DNA of 64,000 bases from Solibacillus sp. R5-41 (GTDB lineage Bacteria; Bacillota; Bacilli; Bacillales_A; Planococcaceae), in NCBI RefSeq assembly GCF_002736105.1, contig NZ_CP024123.1:3464001-3528000 (forward strand). Reading direction: 5' to 3'. The position numbers and the translations under genes were made by a program. Below, piece by piece: positions 26,123 through 35,745 of this stretch. Each line of letters begins with the position of its first letter. Positions within the stretch are counted from its first letter, which is position 1. The notes under the pieces are model-generated. The model did not search any database. It worked only from the letters and a program-made list of their open reading frames with translations, and had not been told where the DNA came from.

Positions 26123-26875
26123 TTAACGAGCCGATGATCCACCGTCAATAACCATTTCAGTTCCTGTAATGAATGTTGATTCATCTGAAGCTAAAAATAC
26201 AACTAAATTTGCGATATCTTCTGGTGTACCTAAACGTTTTAATGGAATTCCATTAGCTATTTGTTCAGTTTCAACATTAATTCCAGCTGCTACTGCATCG
26301 CCCATTGTTGTTTGAATTATTCCCGGATGAATCGAGTTTACTCGGATTGAATCTCCTGCTACTTCAATTGCTAAATCTTTAGACATCATACGAACTGCAC
26401 CTTTACTTGCACCATATAAAGTATGATTTGCACTTGCTTTAATACCAGCTAATGAAGAAGCGTTGATAATCGAACCATTTTTTTGCTCACGCATAAACGG
26501 AACAACATGCTTCATCCCTAAGAAAACCCCAGTAACATTTACACCCATTACTCGATTCCATTCTTCAACAGAATAGTCTACCACTGCGTTTGTACTATAA
26601 AGTCCAGCGTTGTTAAATAAGACATCTACTCGACCGAATTTTTCTACCGCTTGTTCTACAACGTTTTGCCAATCGGCTTCCTGCTGAACATCGTGTTTAA
26701 TGAATAACACATTTTCAAATTTATCTTTCATTTCTGCTAATGTTTTTTGACCATTAGCTTCACTAATATCCGTGAAAACAACATTTGCACCCTGTTCTAA
26801 AAATTTTTGAACAGTTTCTTTACCGATACCGTTTGCACCACCAGTAATAATTGCTGTCTTTTCTTGTAATCTCAT
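26123..26875 (-). CDS. Short-chain dehydrogenase/reductase 1
   Basis: 250 residues. GGANGIGKE cofactor loop, NNAG, catalytic SSLAG and YGASKGA. It is a moderately diverged paralogue of the SDR that follows it. GGGGGA precedes the ATG. It is transcribed divergently from a LysR-type regulator only 125 bases away, the usual layout for a regulator and its target, so the two SDRs probably form a LysR-controlled pair. Confidence 0.9.
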   Translation of the reverse strand: MRLQEKTAIITGGANGIGKETVQKFLEQGANVVFTDISEANGQKTLAEMKDKFENVLFIKHDVQQEADWQNVVEQAVEKFGRVDVLFNNAGLYSTNAVVDYSVEEWNRVMGVNVTGVFLGMKHVVPFMREQKNGSIINASSLAGIKASANHTLYGASKGAVRMMSKDLAIEVAGDSIRVNSIHPGIIQTTMGDAVAAGINVETEQIANGIPLKRLGTPEDIANLVVFLASDESTFITGTEMVIDGGSSAR

Positions 26876-26909
26876 AACTAAATCCCCCTTTTGAAATATG
26901 TTTGTATTT

Positions 26910-26923
26910 TGTAAGCACTTTCA
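26910..26923. promoter_or_regulatory. cre-like site in the SDR/LysR intergenic region
   Basis: TGTAAGCACTTTCA matches the CcpA cre consensus (TGNAANCGNWNNCW) except at the central G. It lies 35 bases upstream of the first SDR start. Further toward the LysR gene, TTAGTACA and TTAAGTACA form a spaced repeat that could be the LysR site. Confidence 0.4.
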
Positions 26924-27000
26924 TTGTAGCACCTCTATATTTATTATTATAATTAGTACAATTAATTAAACTTAAGTACAGCTAATATAAGGAGGCCGCC

Positions 27001-27909
27001 ATGAATATTGACCAAATCCAATATATAGTCGAGATAGCAAAAACAAAATCCCTAATCGCCGCAGCAAATAATTTGTATATTACACAATCAGCTCTTAGTC
27101 AATCTATCTCGAATTTAGAAGCAGAATTAGGGATAAAAATATTTACACGTTCTCGCAATGGCACGATACCAACAGCAAATGGAAAATTCGTCATCAAAAA
27201 AGCTATAGAGATACTAACGAAGCTACAAGAAATAAAAGATGAGGCACAAGCATGCTCAAATATTTTAAATAGTGAATTGCGCGTCGAAAGTATCCCCATA
27301 GGCATGGCATCATTAGTAAGAGCAGTTTCTCATTTTAAACAAGATTACCCTCACACAAAATTTCAAATTACTCAAAATAATTCAAGCGTTATTTTACAAG
27401 ATTTGCGAGAAAAAAAGTCAGATCTCGGGTTAATAGCAATAAAAAAAGGGCACTTGACACATTTACATGAATTTATTTTTGAACCATTAACGGAAGGGAA
27501 AATTGTTGTTGGAGTAGGAAAGAATCATCCTTTAGCTAAAAAGAATAGCATCAGTTCACAAGAGCTCTTAAAACACCCAATTGTCTTATATGAGGAAAAA
27601 CATGTCCAAGAATTTATTCAAGAATTCGAAAAAAAAGTTGGCTCGTTGCAAGCAATGTTTACAACCAACAATTCAGCTGCCATTTTAACGACATTACATG
27701 AGGGATTAGGAATCACTTTTGGTTATGATATTTCATTTTTACATGCCTCCATATTTGAGAATGATGTAATCCCTATTGAAATATCTGATTTTGAGCAAGA
27801 ACCAATTATATTCGGGTGGATTCAATTGAAAAATACAGAAAAATCTCTAGTTTCCAAACAATTTAAGAAACGATTTATGAATAATTTTATATTTCCTACC
27901 TTGGGATAA
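27001..27909 (+). CDS. LysR-type transcriptional regulator
   Basis: 302 residues. The N-terminal winged helix has ITQSALSQSISNLEAELG (about 24-41), typical of LysR. The effector-binding domain (about 90-295) includes SIPIGMASLVRAV and GKNHPLAKK. AGGAGG stands 5-6 bases before the ATG. Divergent from the two SDR genes, which it most likely regulates. The inducer is unknown. Confidence 0.93.
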   Translation: MNIDQIQYIVEIAKTKSLIAAANNLYITQSALSQSISNLEAELGIKIFTRSRNGTIPTANGKFVIKKAIEILTKLQEIKDEAQACSNILNSELRVESIPIGMASLVRAVSHFKQDYPHTKFQITQNNSSVILQDLREKKSDLGLIAIKKGHLTHLHEFIFEPLTEGKIVVGVGKNHPLAKKNSISSQELLKHPIVLYEEKHVQEFIQEFEKKVGSLQAMFTTNNSAAILTTLHEGLGITFGYDISFLHASIFENDVIPIEISDFEQEPIIFGWIQLKNTEKSLVSKQFKKRFMNNFIFPTLG

Positions 27910-27993
27910 ATTTATTAAGTAAGTGTCATCTAACCCTTCGTATGCCATAATTTATTCTGCCCTCGATTGCTTGCTCAAGTAGCTCTTTTCTAA

Positions 27994-28760
27994 AATACAC
28001 ATTATCAATATAAAGAAGATACACGACTTACAGATGAATTTGGAGATGAAGTATCGTATGAAAGTGGTATCTGTACTCACTCTACATCAACGATTACCTA
28101 TGATTTAAGTGATAAAGATTATGCATATTTCAGTTCATTTGTTGGGGTTGGGATGCATTAGTAGCAATCGACTTCGACCAAATTATTTCAATACAAAATA
28201 ACAAGCTACAAACGGAAATCCAGCAAACACTTGGACTTACAGGAGAAATCACATTACGTGATATGCACAATCTCACAAGCTTAAGTAGTCCAAATGCTCG
28301 TATCTCAAGTTGGGAAGCCTTACAATATGCGATCAATTTAGTTTCACTAGACATTTCAGGAAATTCAATTACTGATTTCTCACCATTAAAAGAGCTAAGT
28401 AAATTAGATGACTTAAACGCACATCCACAAATCGTAGAAGTCACGAGCATAACTGGCCCAGTAACAACTATGGAAAACTTAGTAAAAGGCTTAGACGGTA
28501 ACTATTTAAACCCTTTTCAAATCGGTCTTAGACATACGAAAACGAATAAAGAAATCTATGTAGATGTTGAGCAGATTGTACCAAATGCAGACCAGTTTAC
28601 AATTGATCTTTCAGAAGAGGATAATGGGACTTATATGCTAGTCATTGCATATAAGTTGAAGGAAGACACGCTTATCCAGTTAGTTTATTTTGTAGAAAAT
28701 CAAAAATTAATACAATATGAACAGATCAATCATTCTAAAGTAAATATTGAAGAGAATTAA
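27994..28760 (+). pseudogene. Broken NPCBM / leucine-rich-repeat protein gene
   Basis: One frame (27994-28158) encodes a piece of an NPCBM carbohydrate-binding domain (HSTSTITYDLSDKDY, FSSFVGVG). It ends at a stop, and a second frame from about 28143 to 28760 continues as a leucine-rich repeat (NLTSLSSPNARISSW, LVSLDISGNSITDFSPL) with a beta-rich tail. No start or signal peptide precedes the first piece. This is the 3' part of a large secreted surface protein, with a frameshift between the domains and the 5' end lost. A terminator still follows it. Confidence 0.75.
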
Positions 28761-28781
28761 TAAAAAAGATTAAGTAAGATT

Positions 28782-28828
28782 AACAAAGGCACGGTCTGTC
28801 CAAATCGGACAAAACGTGCCTTTGTTTT
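28782..28828 (+). terminator. Terminator after the broken surface-protein gene
   Basis: 12-bp stem AACAAAGGCACG/CGTGCCTTTGTT with an inner TGTCC/GGACA hairpin, followed by TTT. Confidence 0.75.
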
Positions 28829-28898
28829 ACTGGAGTTAAAGCTATCTATATTGCTACCTTTTAAATTATCTATGCTAGGCACTTAAAATAGGATTGGT

Positions 28899-29408
28899 TT
28901 ATTTTGATAATGCAATTTTTATATGCGCTAAGTGATGCTCTTCATGCCACGAAAGTTTCGCAACTTTTTTAGCTACTGTTATTTCCCCACTTTCCTGATG
29001 AGTAAAAATTCGGTTTAATTGATCTTCCGTCAAGCTATTCCCTAAACATACGATGCGTTCATTTATCCCTTCTAACATTTTAATAGAACTTTCTATAGGT
29101 AGCTTTGTATCCGGTTGAATAGCCCACTTGTCCTGATCGAATCCTGGTATGGTTGGATTTTCATCTGTTAAAGCCAGTTTCAAACGTTGGTACATGTTTA
29201 CCTGAGAATCTGCAATATGATGCACAAGTTGACGAACTGTCCAGCTGCCCTCATAGTAAGTTTTGCTTAGTTCTGCATCACTTAACGGACCAACAATTTC
29301 TCTTAATCGAATCGTGTAAGTTTCAATCTCCTTTAGCCATTCTTGAATATTCTCTACTGTTACATTGCTAGGAACTTGTAATTCCCCAATTGGAAATCTT
29401 ACATCCAT
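28899..29408 (-). CDS. DinB-fold, YfiT/BstA-like metal-dependent protein
   Basis: 169 residues. The three metal His of the DinB/YfiT fold are in LVHHIADS (about 64-67) and WHEEHHLAHI (about 155-163). YfiT/BstA relatives are metal-dependent hydrolases or bacillithiol S-transferases involved in detoxification. GAGGG lies 7 bases before the ATG at 29408; a TTG two codons upstream is less well spaced. A single gene. Confidence 0.85.
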   Translation of the reverse strand: MDVRFPIGELQVPSNVTVENIQEWLKEIETYTIRLREIVGPLSDAELSKTYYEGSWTVRQLVHHIADSQVNMYQRLKLALTDENPTIPGFDQDKWAIQPDTKLPIESSIKMLEGINERIVCLGNSLTEDQLNRIFTHQESGEITVAKKVAKLSWHEEHHLAHIKIALSK

Positions 29409-29559
29409 TTTCAATCCCTCTTTTCTCTATTTAAATAGTCTTTATCACACTAAATTTTACCATAATTATCGCTGCCAGGCACCGAAGCATCACTAATTTT
29501 ATGTTTTAGTTAATGGATTCAGACCTAATGTCCCTTTCGCAATAAGTACAAAAAGCATG

Positions 29560-29589
29560 TTGACATGACGCGAATGTACGTTCTAATAT
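29560..29589 (+). promoter_or_regulatory. Sigma-A promoter with a DinR/LexA-like box in its spacer
   Basis: TTGACA (29560-29565), 18-base spacer, TAATAT (29584-29589). The spacer holds CGAATGTACGTTCT (29571-29584), which matches the Bacillus DinR consensus CGAACRNRYGTTYC at 12 of 14 positions. The layout is that of SOS-repressed promoters. It lies 30 bases upstream of the ywqG start. Confidence 0.5.
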
Positions 29590-29618
29590 AAGGTATAAAT
29601 AACGCGAGGAGGATTTTT

Positions 29619-30422
29619 ATGACAATTAATCAATTGATTACGATTCCGCAACCGTTCGAAAAATACCGCGCACTTATTGAACAAACGATTCAACCAGTTG
29701 TAACAATTCAAACAACGGTCAAACAAACTTCACTTTTCGAAAGTAAATTTGCAGGCGACCCTTATTTCCCTTTAACGATGGAATATCCAAAAAACGCTGT
29801 TGGTCAACCGTTAAAATTGCTTGCACAAATCAATTTTGCAGACATACCAAAGCATTTGCCTCACTTCCCAGTAGAGGGAATTTTACAGTTTTTCATTGAT
29901 GGTTATGATGATGTTTTAGGTTTGGATTTTGATAATGCTCAAAACCAAGATGGGTTCTGTATCATTTATCATGAGCAAATTGAAAAAGATACAACACAAC
30001 TAATGCACGATTTTGCTTTTGTCACAGCGACCGATGATGAGCTTTATTTCCCTGTAGAAAAAGAGATGGCATTGTCATTTGAATCAAAGTTTGAGCCATT
30101 ATCAATTGAAGATTTTCGCAACTCGGAAACTTACAAAGAAATTTGGAAAGACGTAGATCATAATCCAGATTTAGAAAACCAATTTTTTACATCATTTAGC
30201 GGTACAGGACATAAATTGGGCGGCTTCGCATTTTTTACACAAGAAGACCCACGCTCATATGTTGAAAATCTTCAAAGTCACAAGATCCTATTATTACAAG
30301 TCGATAGTGAAATGTCGGATATTATATGGGGCGACTGTGGCGTCGGCAACTTTTTCATTACAGAAGAACAACTAAAACAAAAAGACTTCAGCAAAGTACT
30401 TTACAATTGGGACTGTAGCTAA
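29619..30422 (+). CDS. ywqG: YwqG-family (DUF1963) protein
   Basis: 267 residues, full length for the family. The N-terminal block (FESKFAGDPYFPL, PLKLLAQINFADIP) and the C-terminal FSGTGHKLGGFAFFTQEDPR, LLLQVDS and WGDCGVGNFFI are the conserved DUF1963 segments. It is cytoplasmic, with no known biochemical activity. GAGGAGG precedes the ATG. A DinR-like box in the promoter hints at DNA-damage control. Confidence 0.9.
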   Translation: MTINQLITIPQPFEKYRALIEQTIQPVVTIQTTVKQTSLFESKFAGDPYFPLTMEYPKNAVGQPLKLLAQINFADIPKHLPHFPVEGILQFFIDGYDDVLGLDFDNAQNQDGFCIIYHEQIEKDTTQLMHDFAFVTATDDELYFPVEKEMALSFESKFEPLSIEDFRNSETYKEIWKDVDHNPDLENQFFTSFSGTGHKLGGFAFFTQEDPRSYVENLQSHKILLLQVDSEMSDIIWGDCGVGNFFITEEQLKQKDFSKVLYNWDCS

Positions 30423-30437
30423 GTAAATAATAAAAAC

Positions 30438-30480
30438 ACGGCTATACTAGAAGACCAAACCTTCTAGATAGCCGTCTATT
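30438..30480 (+). terminator. Terminator after ywqG
   Basis: Two-part stem ACGGCTAT + CTAGAAG / CTTCTAG + ATAGCCGT (15 pairs, one bulged base) followed by a T-rich tail. Confidence 0.7.
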
Positions 30481-30529
30481 GTTTAATTTTTGCAACACCC
30501 CATATCTATTTAATCAGTATTTACGATAA

Positions 30530-30557
30530 AAAAAGAGACCCCTTATTAAAGGTCTCT
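30530..30557 (-). terminator. Terminator of the oligopeptide transporter operon
   Basis: AGAGACC/GGTCTCT stem whose minus-strand arm runs into seven T. It lies 65 bases after the M20 peptidase stop. Confidence 0.7.
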
Positions 30558-30621
30558 ATCGCAAAAACAAATAAATATTTACTGCTTTTTCGGAATTTCA
30601 TAGAAATACATATCCCTATAA

Positions 30622-31827
30622 TTACACATATATTTTATTATGCTCAAGCGGCTTTACCGATAAGCTTTTTATTAGTTCTGCTAACAAAAATGTACGCTCA
30701 GTTAAAGAAGGAATTTCAAGGTACTCTTTTTCTGAATGCGCATTTCCTCCCACTGGTCCTAAACCATCAATAGTAGGAATACCTATCGCAGAAGTGAATG
30801 AGGCATCTCCCCCGCCGCCTGTCGACACATCCCTCAGCTTAATTCCCAATTCTTCACTCACTGCATATACCCTCTCTAGCAGCAAGACTGTCCCTTCATT
30901 TTTTTCCATAGGGGGACGTTTAATACCGCCAACCATTTCCGTTCTCGTACCTGGAACATGTACCTCGTTGCAAATTAGAGCAATTTTTTTTTCCAGCATT
31001 GCTCCTTGCTCTCCCTTTGAAGTACGGATATCCACATTTACTTCTACATAATCTGCAATCACATTTGCCGCAGTACCACCATGAATAACGTCTACATTGA
31101 CGCTAATACCACGTGCTAGGTCATTTAGTGCTTGAAGTTTAATGATTTTATGGGCTATTTCTGCAATGGCATTTACCCCTTCTTGTGGAGCAATACCAGC
31201 ATGTGCAGCTTTCCCATATACTTTAATAATATAGCCCCCACCGCCGCGTCGAAAACTTACCAATGCACCATTTGAACGAGCAGGCTCCATGCATAAACAG
31301 CATTTTTTTCCGAGCGCCATTTTTTTAATTAGTTTGTGGGATGTTGGGGAGCCGATTTCCTCATCGGAATTAAATACAATGACAATGTTCTTCAGCACAT
31401 CTGCTTCATTATTATTAACTAGTGCTTTTAAAGCATAGATTAAAGTCACATGACTGCCCTTCATATCAATTACACCTGGACCATATGCTCGGTCGCCCTC
31501 TATACTAAATGGTCGAGACGAAACAGTATCCGAACCAAATACTGTATCCATATGGGCTACCAATATTATAGAAGGAGCGACAGCATCTTTATGCTGAATG
31601 ACTAAATGATTGCCAGTAATTTGCTGCGGTACTTCTTTTACAGCAAATTCAAAACGCTCAAATTCCTGCGCAAGGATTTCACCTACTTTATCAACACCCT
31701 CCTTATAATTACTTCCCGAGTCTTGATTCACTAATTTTTTCAACAATTTAAGCATATTGTTCTGATTTTCTTCAATAAATGTTTTCATAATCATTGTCAC
31801 GATTTCAAATCCTAATCGTTTTGACAC
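30622..31827 (-). CDS. M20 family metallopeptidase (glutamate-carboxypeptidase-like)
   Basis: Up to 401 residues. Di-zinc ligands: His and Asp in VAHMDTVF, GVIDMKGS, catalytic Glu pair NSDEEIGS, ligand Glu in CMEPARS, and a distal His in GGNAHSEKEY. It hydrolyses peptides or acyl-amino acids in the cytoplasm. It is the last gene of the opp-like operon, so it probably trims imported peptides. The start is uncertain: GTG at 31827 has GGGGG very close, GTG at 31800 has AGGA 9 bases upstream, and the ATG at 31788 has no site. Confidence 0.88.
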   Translation of the reverse strand: MSKRLGFEIVTMIMKTFIEENQNNMLKLLKKLVNQDSGSNYKEGVDKVGEILAQEFERFEFAVKEVPQQITGNHLVIQHKDAVAPSIILVAHMDTVFGSDTVSSRPFSIEGDRAYGPGVIDMKGSHVTLIYALKALVNNNEADVLKNIVIVFNSDEEIGSPTSHKLIKKMALGKKCCLCMEPARSNGALVSFRRGGGGYIIKVYGKAAHAGIAPQEGVNAIAEIAHKIIKLQALNDLARGISVNVDVIHGGTAANVIADYVEVNVDIRTSKGEQGAMLEKKIALICNEVHVPGTRTEMVGGIKRPPMEKNEGTVLLLERVYAVSEELGIKLRDVSTGGGGDASFTSAIGIPTIDGLGPVGGNAHSEKEYLEIPSLTERTFLLAELIKSLSVKPLEHNKIYV

Positions 31828-31857
31828 GCCCCCGCTTTCTGAATTTTTTTACAATTA

Positions 31858-32880
31858 TTAACTATTAACTTCAACTAATTGCTTATTCTCATGCTGAACA
31901 GGGTAAAAACAAGCTACTTGATGCCCCGACTCTAATTCTGTTAACACTGGTGAGTCGATTTTACATTTTTCCTGAACAAATGGACATCTTGTATGGAATC
32001 GGCATCCTGTTGGCAAATCGACATTGCTTGGAATATCTCCTTGCAAAATCATTCGTTCTCGTGTATCTCGAATTTTTGGGTCTGGCAATGGTACAGCTGC
32101 CACTAGGCTATTGGTATACGGATGCATTGGATTATTAAACAATTGCTCTTTTGTTGTAATTTCTACAATTTTCCCTAAATACATTACAGCAATTCGATCG
32201 CTAATATATTTTACTGCAGGCAGTCCATGGGCAATGAAGATAAATGTCAGTTTAAATTCTTTTTGCAGGCGAATCAGCAAATTTAATATTTGCGCCTGAA
32301 TCGATACATCTAATGCAGAAACAGGCTCATCACAAATAATTAGCTTAGGACGTAAAGCGATAGCCCGTGCAATGCCGATACGCTGTCTTTGGCCACCGGA
32401 AAATTCATGCGGAAATCGATGAGCATACTGTCTAGGTAACCCAACAGCATCCATCAATTCATAAACCATCTGTTCTCTTTCTTTTTTCGACTTATTCAAA
32501 TGTGTTTTAATAGGTTCAGCAATAATATCCAATACGCGCATCCTTGGATTTAAAGAAGAAAACGGGTCTTGGAAAATCATTTGGATATCTGCTCGTGATT
32601 TTCTTAACTGCTCACGGCTCATGTCATCCATATCCACGCCATTAAAAACGATTGCTCCGCTAGTCTTATCTAAAAGGTGCATCAGTAGATTTCCTGTTGT
32701 AGACTTGCCGCATCCAGACTCCCCAACAATGCCCAGCGTCTCTCCTTCAAATACTTGAAACGAGATATCATCAACTGCTTTTAAACTCTTCTTTTGGCGA
32801 AACCCTTCTTTTACTTCAAAGTACTTTTTTAGATTCGTTACATCTAATAAAACATTCTTTTCTCCTAAAGGCGTTGTCAT
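31858..32880 (-). CDS. Oligopeptide ABC transporter ATPase (OppF/DppF type)
   Basis: 340 residues. Walker A GESGCGKST, signature SGGQRQRIGIARA, Walker B LIICDEPVSALD and the C-terminal oligopeptide-transporter domain with CRFHTRCP...C, a likely Fe-S Cys cluster. GAGGAGG before the ATG at 32880 sets the start and rejects a longer frame overlapping the previous gene. The start overlaps the OppD stop by four bases. Confidence 0.95.
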   Translation of the reverse strand: MTTPLGEKNVLLDVTNLKKYFEVKEGFRQKKSLKAVDDISFQVFEGETLGIVGESGCGKSTTGNLLMHLLDKTSGAIVFNGVDMDDMSREQLRKSRADIQMIFQDPFSSLNPRMRVLDIIAEPIKTHLNKSKKEREQMVYELMDAVGLPRQYAHRFPHEFSGGQRQRIGIARAIALRPKLIICDEPVSALDVSIQAQILNLLIRLQKEFKLTFIFIAHGLPAVKYISDRIAVMYLGKIVEITTKEQLFNNPMHPYTNSLVAAVPLPDPKIRDTRERMILQGDIPSNVDLPTGCRFHTRCPFVQEKCKIDSPVLTELESGHQVACFYPVQHENKQLVEVNS

Positions 32881-33863
32881 GAAATCGCCTCCTCTTGTTC
32901 TAATAACCAACAACGTACTTGCCGCCCATTTTTTAGCTGCTTTAATTGCGGTTCTACTTCCATACATTTATCGAAAGCAAATGGACAGCGTGGACAGAAT
33001 TTACAGCCCTTTGGCATATTATCCATCGTTGGGACAGTTCCTTTAATAGAAGTAAGTACTTCATTTTCTTCAAAAAACTTTGGTGTACTATCCAAAAGTC
33101 CTTGTGTATAAGGATGTAGTGCATTATCAAATACACTATAAACATCTCCAAATTCTACTACTTGACCGCAATACATAACGGCAACTTGATCGGCCATTTC
33201 AGCTACTACACCTAAATCATGGGTAATTAATAAAATAGCTGTCTGCTCCTCCTTAGAAAGCTTACGCATCAAATCCAAAATTTGTGCTTGAATTGTTACA
33301 TCTAGTGCTGTTGTAGGTTCATCGGCAATAAGTAATTTGGGCTGGCATGATAGTGCAATTGCTATCATCACACGTTGACGCATCCCTCCACTTAACGTGT
33401 GGGGATATGAATCAAATACTTTTTCAGGGCGTGGAATTCCTACATGCTGTAGCATTTCAATACCTTTAATTTTAGCTTGTTTTTTACCCAATCCTTGATG
33501 TAGTCTAATAGATTCTGAAATTTGGTTACCGACTGTAAATAAAGGGTTCAATGATGTTAATGGTTCTTGGAAAATCATTGCAACATCATTACCGCGCAAT
33601 TTCCGGTATTGGCTTTCGCTAACCTTTACTAAATCTAAATCCCCAAATAATACTTTCCCTTTGCGGATTTCACCAGGCTTCTCGATGAGCCCCATAATTG
33701 ATAAAGATGTTACACTTTTTCCTGAACCAGATTCTCCTACAATTGCTAGTGTTTCACCTTCTTTTATTTCAAAAGATACGCCATTTACTGAAGGTACGTC
33801 ACCGTTGCCTGTGCGAAAATAAGTATGTAAATCTTCTACTTTTAAAATGACATTTGATCTCAT
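32877..33863 (-). CDS. Oligopeptide ABC transporter ATPase (OppD/DppD type)
   Basis: 328 residues. Walker A GESGSGKSV, signature LSGGMRQRVMIAIAL, Walker B LLIADEPTTALD, and a C-terminal CKFCPRCPFAFDKC cluster. It pairs with the OppF-type ATPase as the heterodimeric motor. It follows the OppC gene after 11 bases. Confidence 0.95.
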   Translation of the reverse strand: MRSNVILKVEDLHTYFRTGNGDVPSVNGVSFEIKEGETLAIVGESGSGKSVTSLSIMGLIEKPGEIRKGKVLFGDLDLVKVSESQYRKLRGNDVAMIFQEPLTSLNPLFTVGNQISESIRLHQGLGKKQAKIKGIEMLQHVGIPRPEKVFDSYPHTLSGGMRQRVMIAIALSCQPKLLIADEPTTALDVTIQAQILDLMRKLSKEEQTAILLITHDLGVVAEMADQVAVMYCGQVVEFGDVYSVFDNALHPYTQGLLDSTPKFFEENEVLTSIKGTVPTMDNMPKGCKFCPRCPFAFDKCMEVEPQLKQLKNGRQVRCWLLEQEEAIS

Positions 33864-33874
33864 GATGCTGCCTC

Positions 33875-34795
33875 CTAACCTCTACCTTGAGAGCGCGGGT
33901 CAAGAATATCACGTAACCAATCTCCCAAGAAAATAATGCCTAATACAGTAATTGTAATGGCTAAACCTGGCAAAGTTGCTAGCCACCAGCTCGTTGCTAA
34001 ATAGTCCCGACCATCGCTTAAAATCCCGCCCCATGAAACAGTCGGTGACTGAATTCCTAAACCTAAGAAACTTAAAGAAGCTTCTAAGATGATTGTTGAA
34101 GCAACACTTAGCGTTGAAATGACAATAAATGAAGAGATGACATTCGGAAAAATATGACGGATAATTATGAGTGGATTCCTTACCCCAATGGACCTTGCTG
34201 CTTTCACAAATTCCCGCTCTTTTATGGACAGTGCCTCGCTTCGCACAATCCGTGCGTAGGAAACCCAATTTGTTACACCAATTACGATAATCAATGTAGG
34301 TACACTTGGACCGAATACTGCCAAGAATACTAAAGCAAATAAAATATTTGGAATCGCTAAAAACGAATCGACTAAACGCATTAGAATCATATCAACTATG
34401 CCACCATAAAATCCTGCAACTAATCCAACGATGAGTCCAATAATCCCCGCTAAAACTACCGCTGATATACCTACTAGTAATGAAACCCGAGATCCATAAA
34501 TAATACGGCTTAATATATCACGCCCTAAATTATCTGTTCCTAGTATATGCGCCGAATCACTTCCCTCAAGCCAAATCGGCGGCTTCAGCATTTTTGCTAC
34601 ATTCATTGCCGCCGGATCATAGGGAGCCAGTAATGGAGCGAAAATCGCAATGAATACTACAATAAACACAATAATAAATCCAACCAAACCCGTTTTACTA
34701 CGCATTAAAGAATTGAAAATTTTACCTGCGCCGGACTGTTTTTTTACTTGTGTATATGGAATTTCTTTTTCAACCGTTGTAACTTGCTCTGACAT
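33875..34795 (-). CDS. Oligopeptide ABC transporter permease (OppC/DppC type)
   Basis: 306 residues. An N-terminal cytoplasmic stretch, a first helix (about 35-55) and five more helices. The EAA loop reads FVKAARSIGVRNPLIIIRHI near 200. The GTDNLGRDILSR segment is typical of OppC. AGGGAGGG lies before the ATG. Confidence 0.95.
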   Translation of the reverse strand: MSEQVTTVEKEIPYTQVKKQSGAGKIFNSLMRSKTGLVGFIIVFIVVFIAIFAPLLAPYDPAAMNVAKMLKPPIWLEGSDSAHILGTDNLGRDILSRIIYGSRVSLLVGISAVVLAGIIGLIVGLVAGFYGGIVDMILMRLVDSFLAIPNILFALVFLAVFGPSVPTLIIVIGVTNWVSYARIVRSEALSIKEREFVKAARSIGVRNPLIIIRHIFPNVISSFIVISTLSVASTIILEASLSFLGLGIQSPTVSWGGILSDGRDYLATSWWLATLPGLAITITVLGIIFLGDWLRDILDPRSQGRG

Positions 34796-34810
34796 ACTTT
34801 TTCCCTCCCT

Positions 34811-35725
34811 TTAATACTTGATACGTGGGTCTAGTACACGATATAACATGTCGGCAACTAAATTCATGACAATTACTAATATTGCAATAACAAATACACT
34901 TGCCTGCACGATTGCCATATCACGTGTATTTACAGCTTGAATTAACAGCTGACCAAGCCCTGGCCAAGAAAAGATCGTTTCAGTAATAAGTGCCCCCCCT
35001 ACAAGCGTAGAAACTTGCAGTGCCGTAATCGTAATAACAGGAATTAAAGAATTTCGAAATGCATGCTTATAAACAACAAAAAAGCGGTTAATCCCTTTAC
35101 TTTTTGCTGTTCTAACATAGTCCTGGTTTAATATGTCTACCATATTCGAACGAACTAATCGTGTCATCTCAGCACCTATGCCTGTCCCTAAAGTAACGGC
35201 GGGCAAAATTAAATGCTGCCACGTTCCATAACCTGATACCGGGAACATCCCTAGTGTTACCGAAAAAATTAAGATAAGCATAATACCTAGCCAAAAGTTC
35301 GGCATTGCTTTTGCAACTACTGAAGTACCTGTTACAAATAAATCTATTACTGAATTACGTTTTGTCGCTGACCAAATGCCAAAAGGAATGGCAATCAATA
35401 TGGCAATGACCATTGATGCTGCCGCTAATTCCAAGGTAGCTGGTAGGCGTTCTAAAACTAGCGGCAAGGCTGCTGTATTGTAGCGGAAAGAATCCCCAAA
35501 ATCGCCTTGTAGCACACCTAACATATAGTTGCCGTATTGAACGATAAATGGATCGTTTAAGCCCAGCGCTTCTCGTAAATTATTTATATCTTCTTGACTA
35601 GCATCCTCAGGTAGCATTAACGCAACCGGATCTCCAGCTACAAATACAAGCGTAAAAACAATAAAAGAAATAATAAGTAATACAGGAATGATTTCTAACA
35701 TTTTTTTTGCTATAAATTTCAGCAT
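34811..35725 (-). CDS. Oligopeptide ABC transporter permease (OppB/DppB type)
   Basis: 304 residues and six membrane helices. The EAA loop is YVRTAKSKGINRFFVVYKHA (about 195-214), and the end VADMLYRVLDPRIKY is typical for OppB. GGAGGTG precedes the ATG. Forms the pore with the OppC-type permease. Confidence 0.95.
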   Translation of the reverse strand: MLKFIAKKMLEIIPVLLIISFIVFTLVFVAGDPVALMLPEDASQEDINNLREALGLNDPFIVQYGNYMLGVLQGDFGDSFRYNTAALPLVLERLPATLELAAASMVIAILIAIPFGIWSATKRNSVIDLFVTGTSVVAKAMPNFWLGIMLILIFSVTLGMFPVSGYGTWQHLILPAVTLGTGIGAEMTRLVRSNMVDILNQDYVRTAKSKGINRFFVVYKHAFRNSLIPVITITALQVSTLVGGALITETIFSWPGLGQLLIQAVNTRDMAIVQASVFVIAILVIVMNLVADMLYRVLDPRIKY

Positions 35726-35745
35726 TTTAACACCTCCAAATAAAG

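Noticed and set aside
15915-29482. GTGCCAGGCAC palindromes at about 15915 and TGCCAGGCA at about 29471 as a functional site
   Set aside because: Only two short copies at unrelated genes; probably a common dispersed motif in Bacillales, with no evidence for function here.
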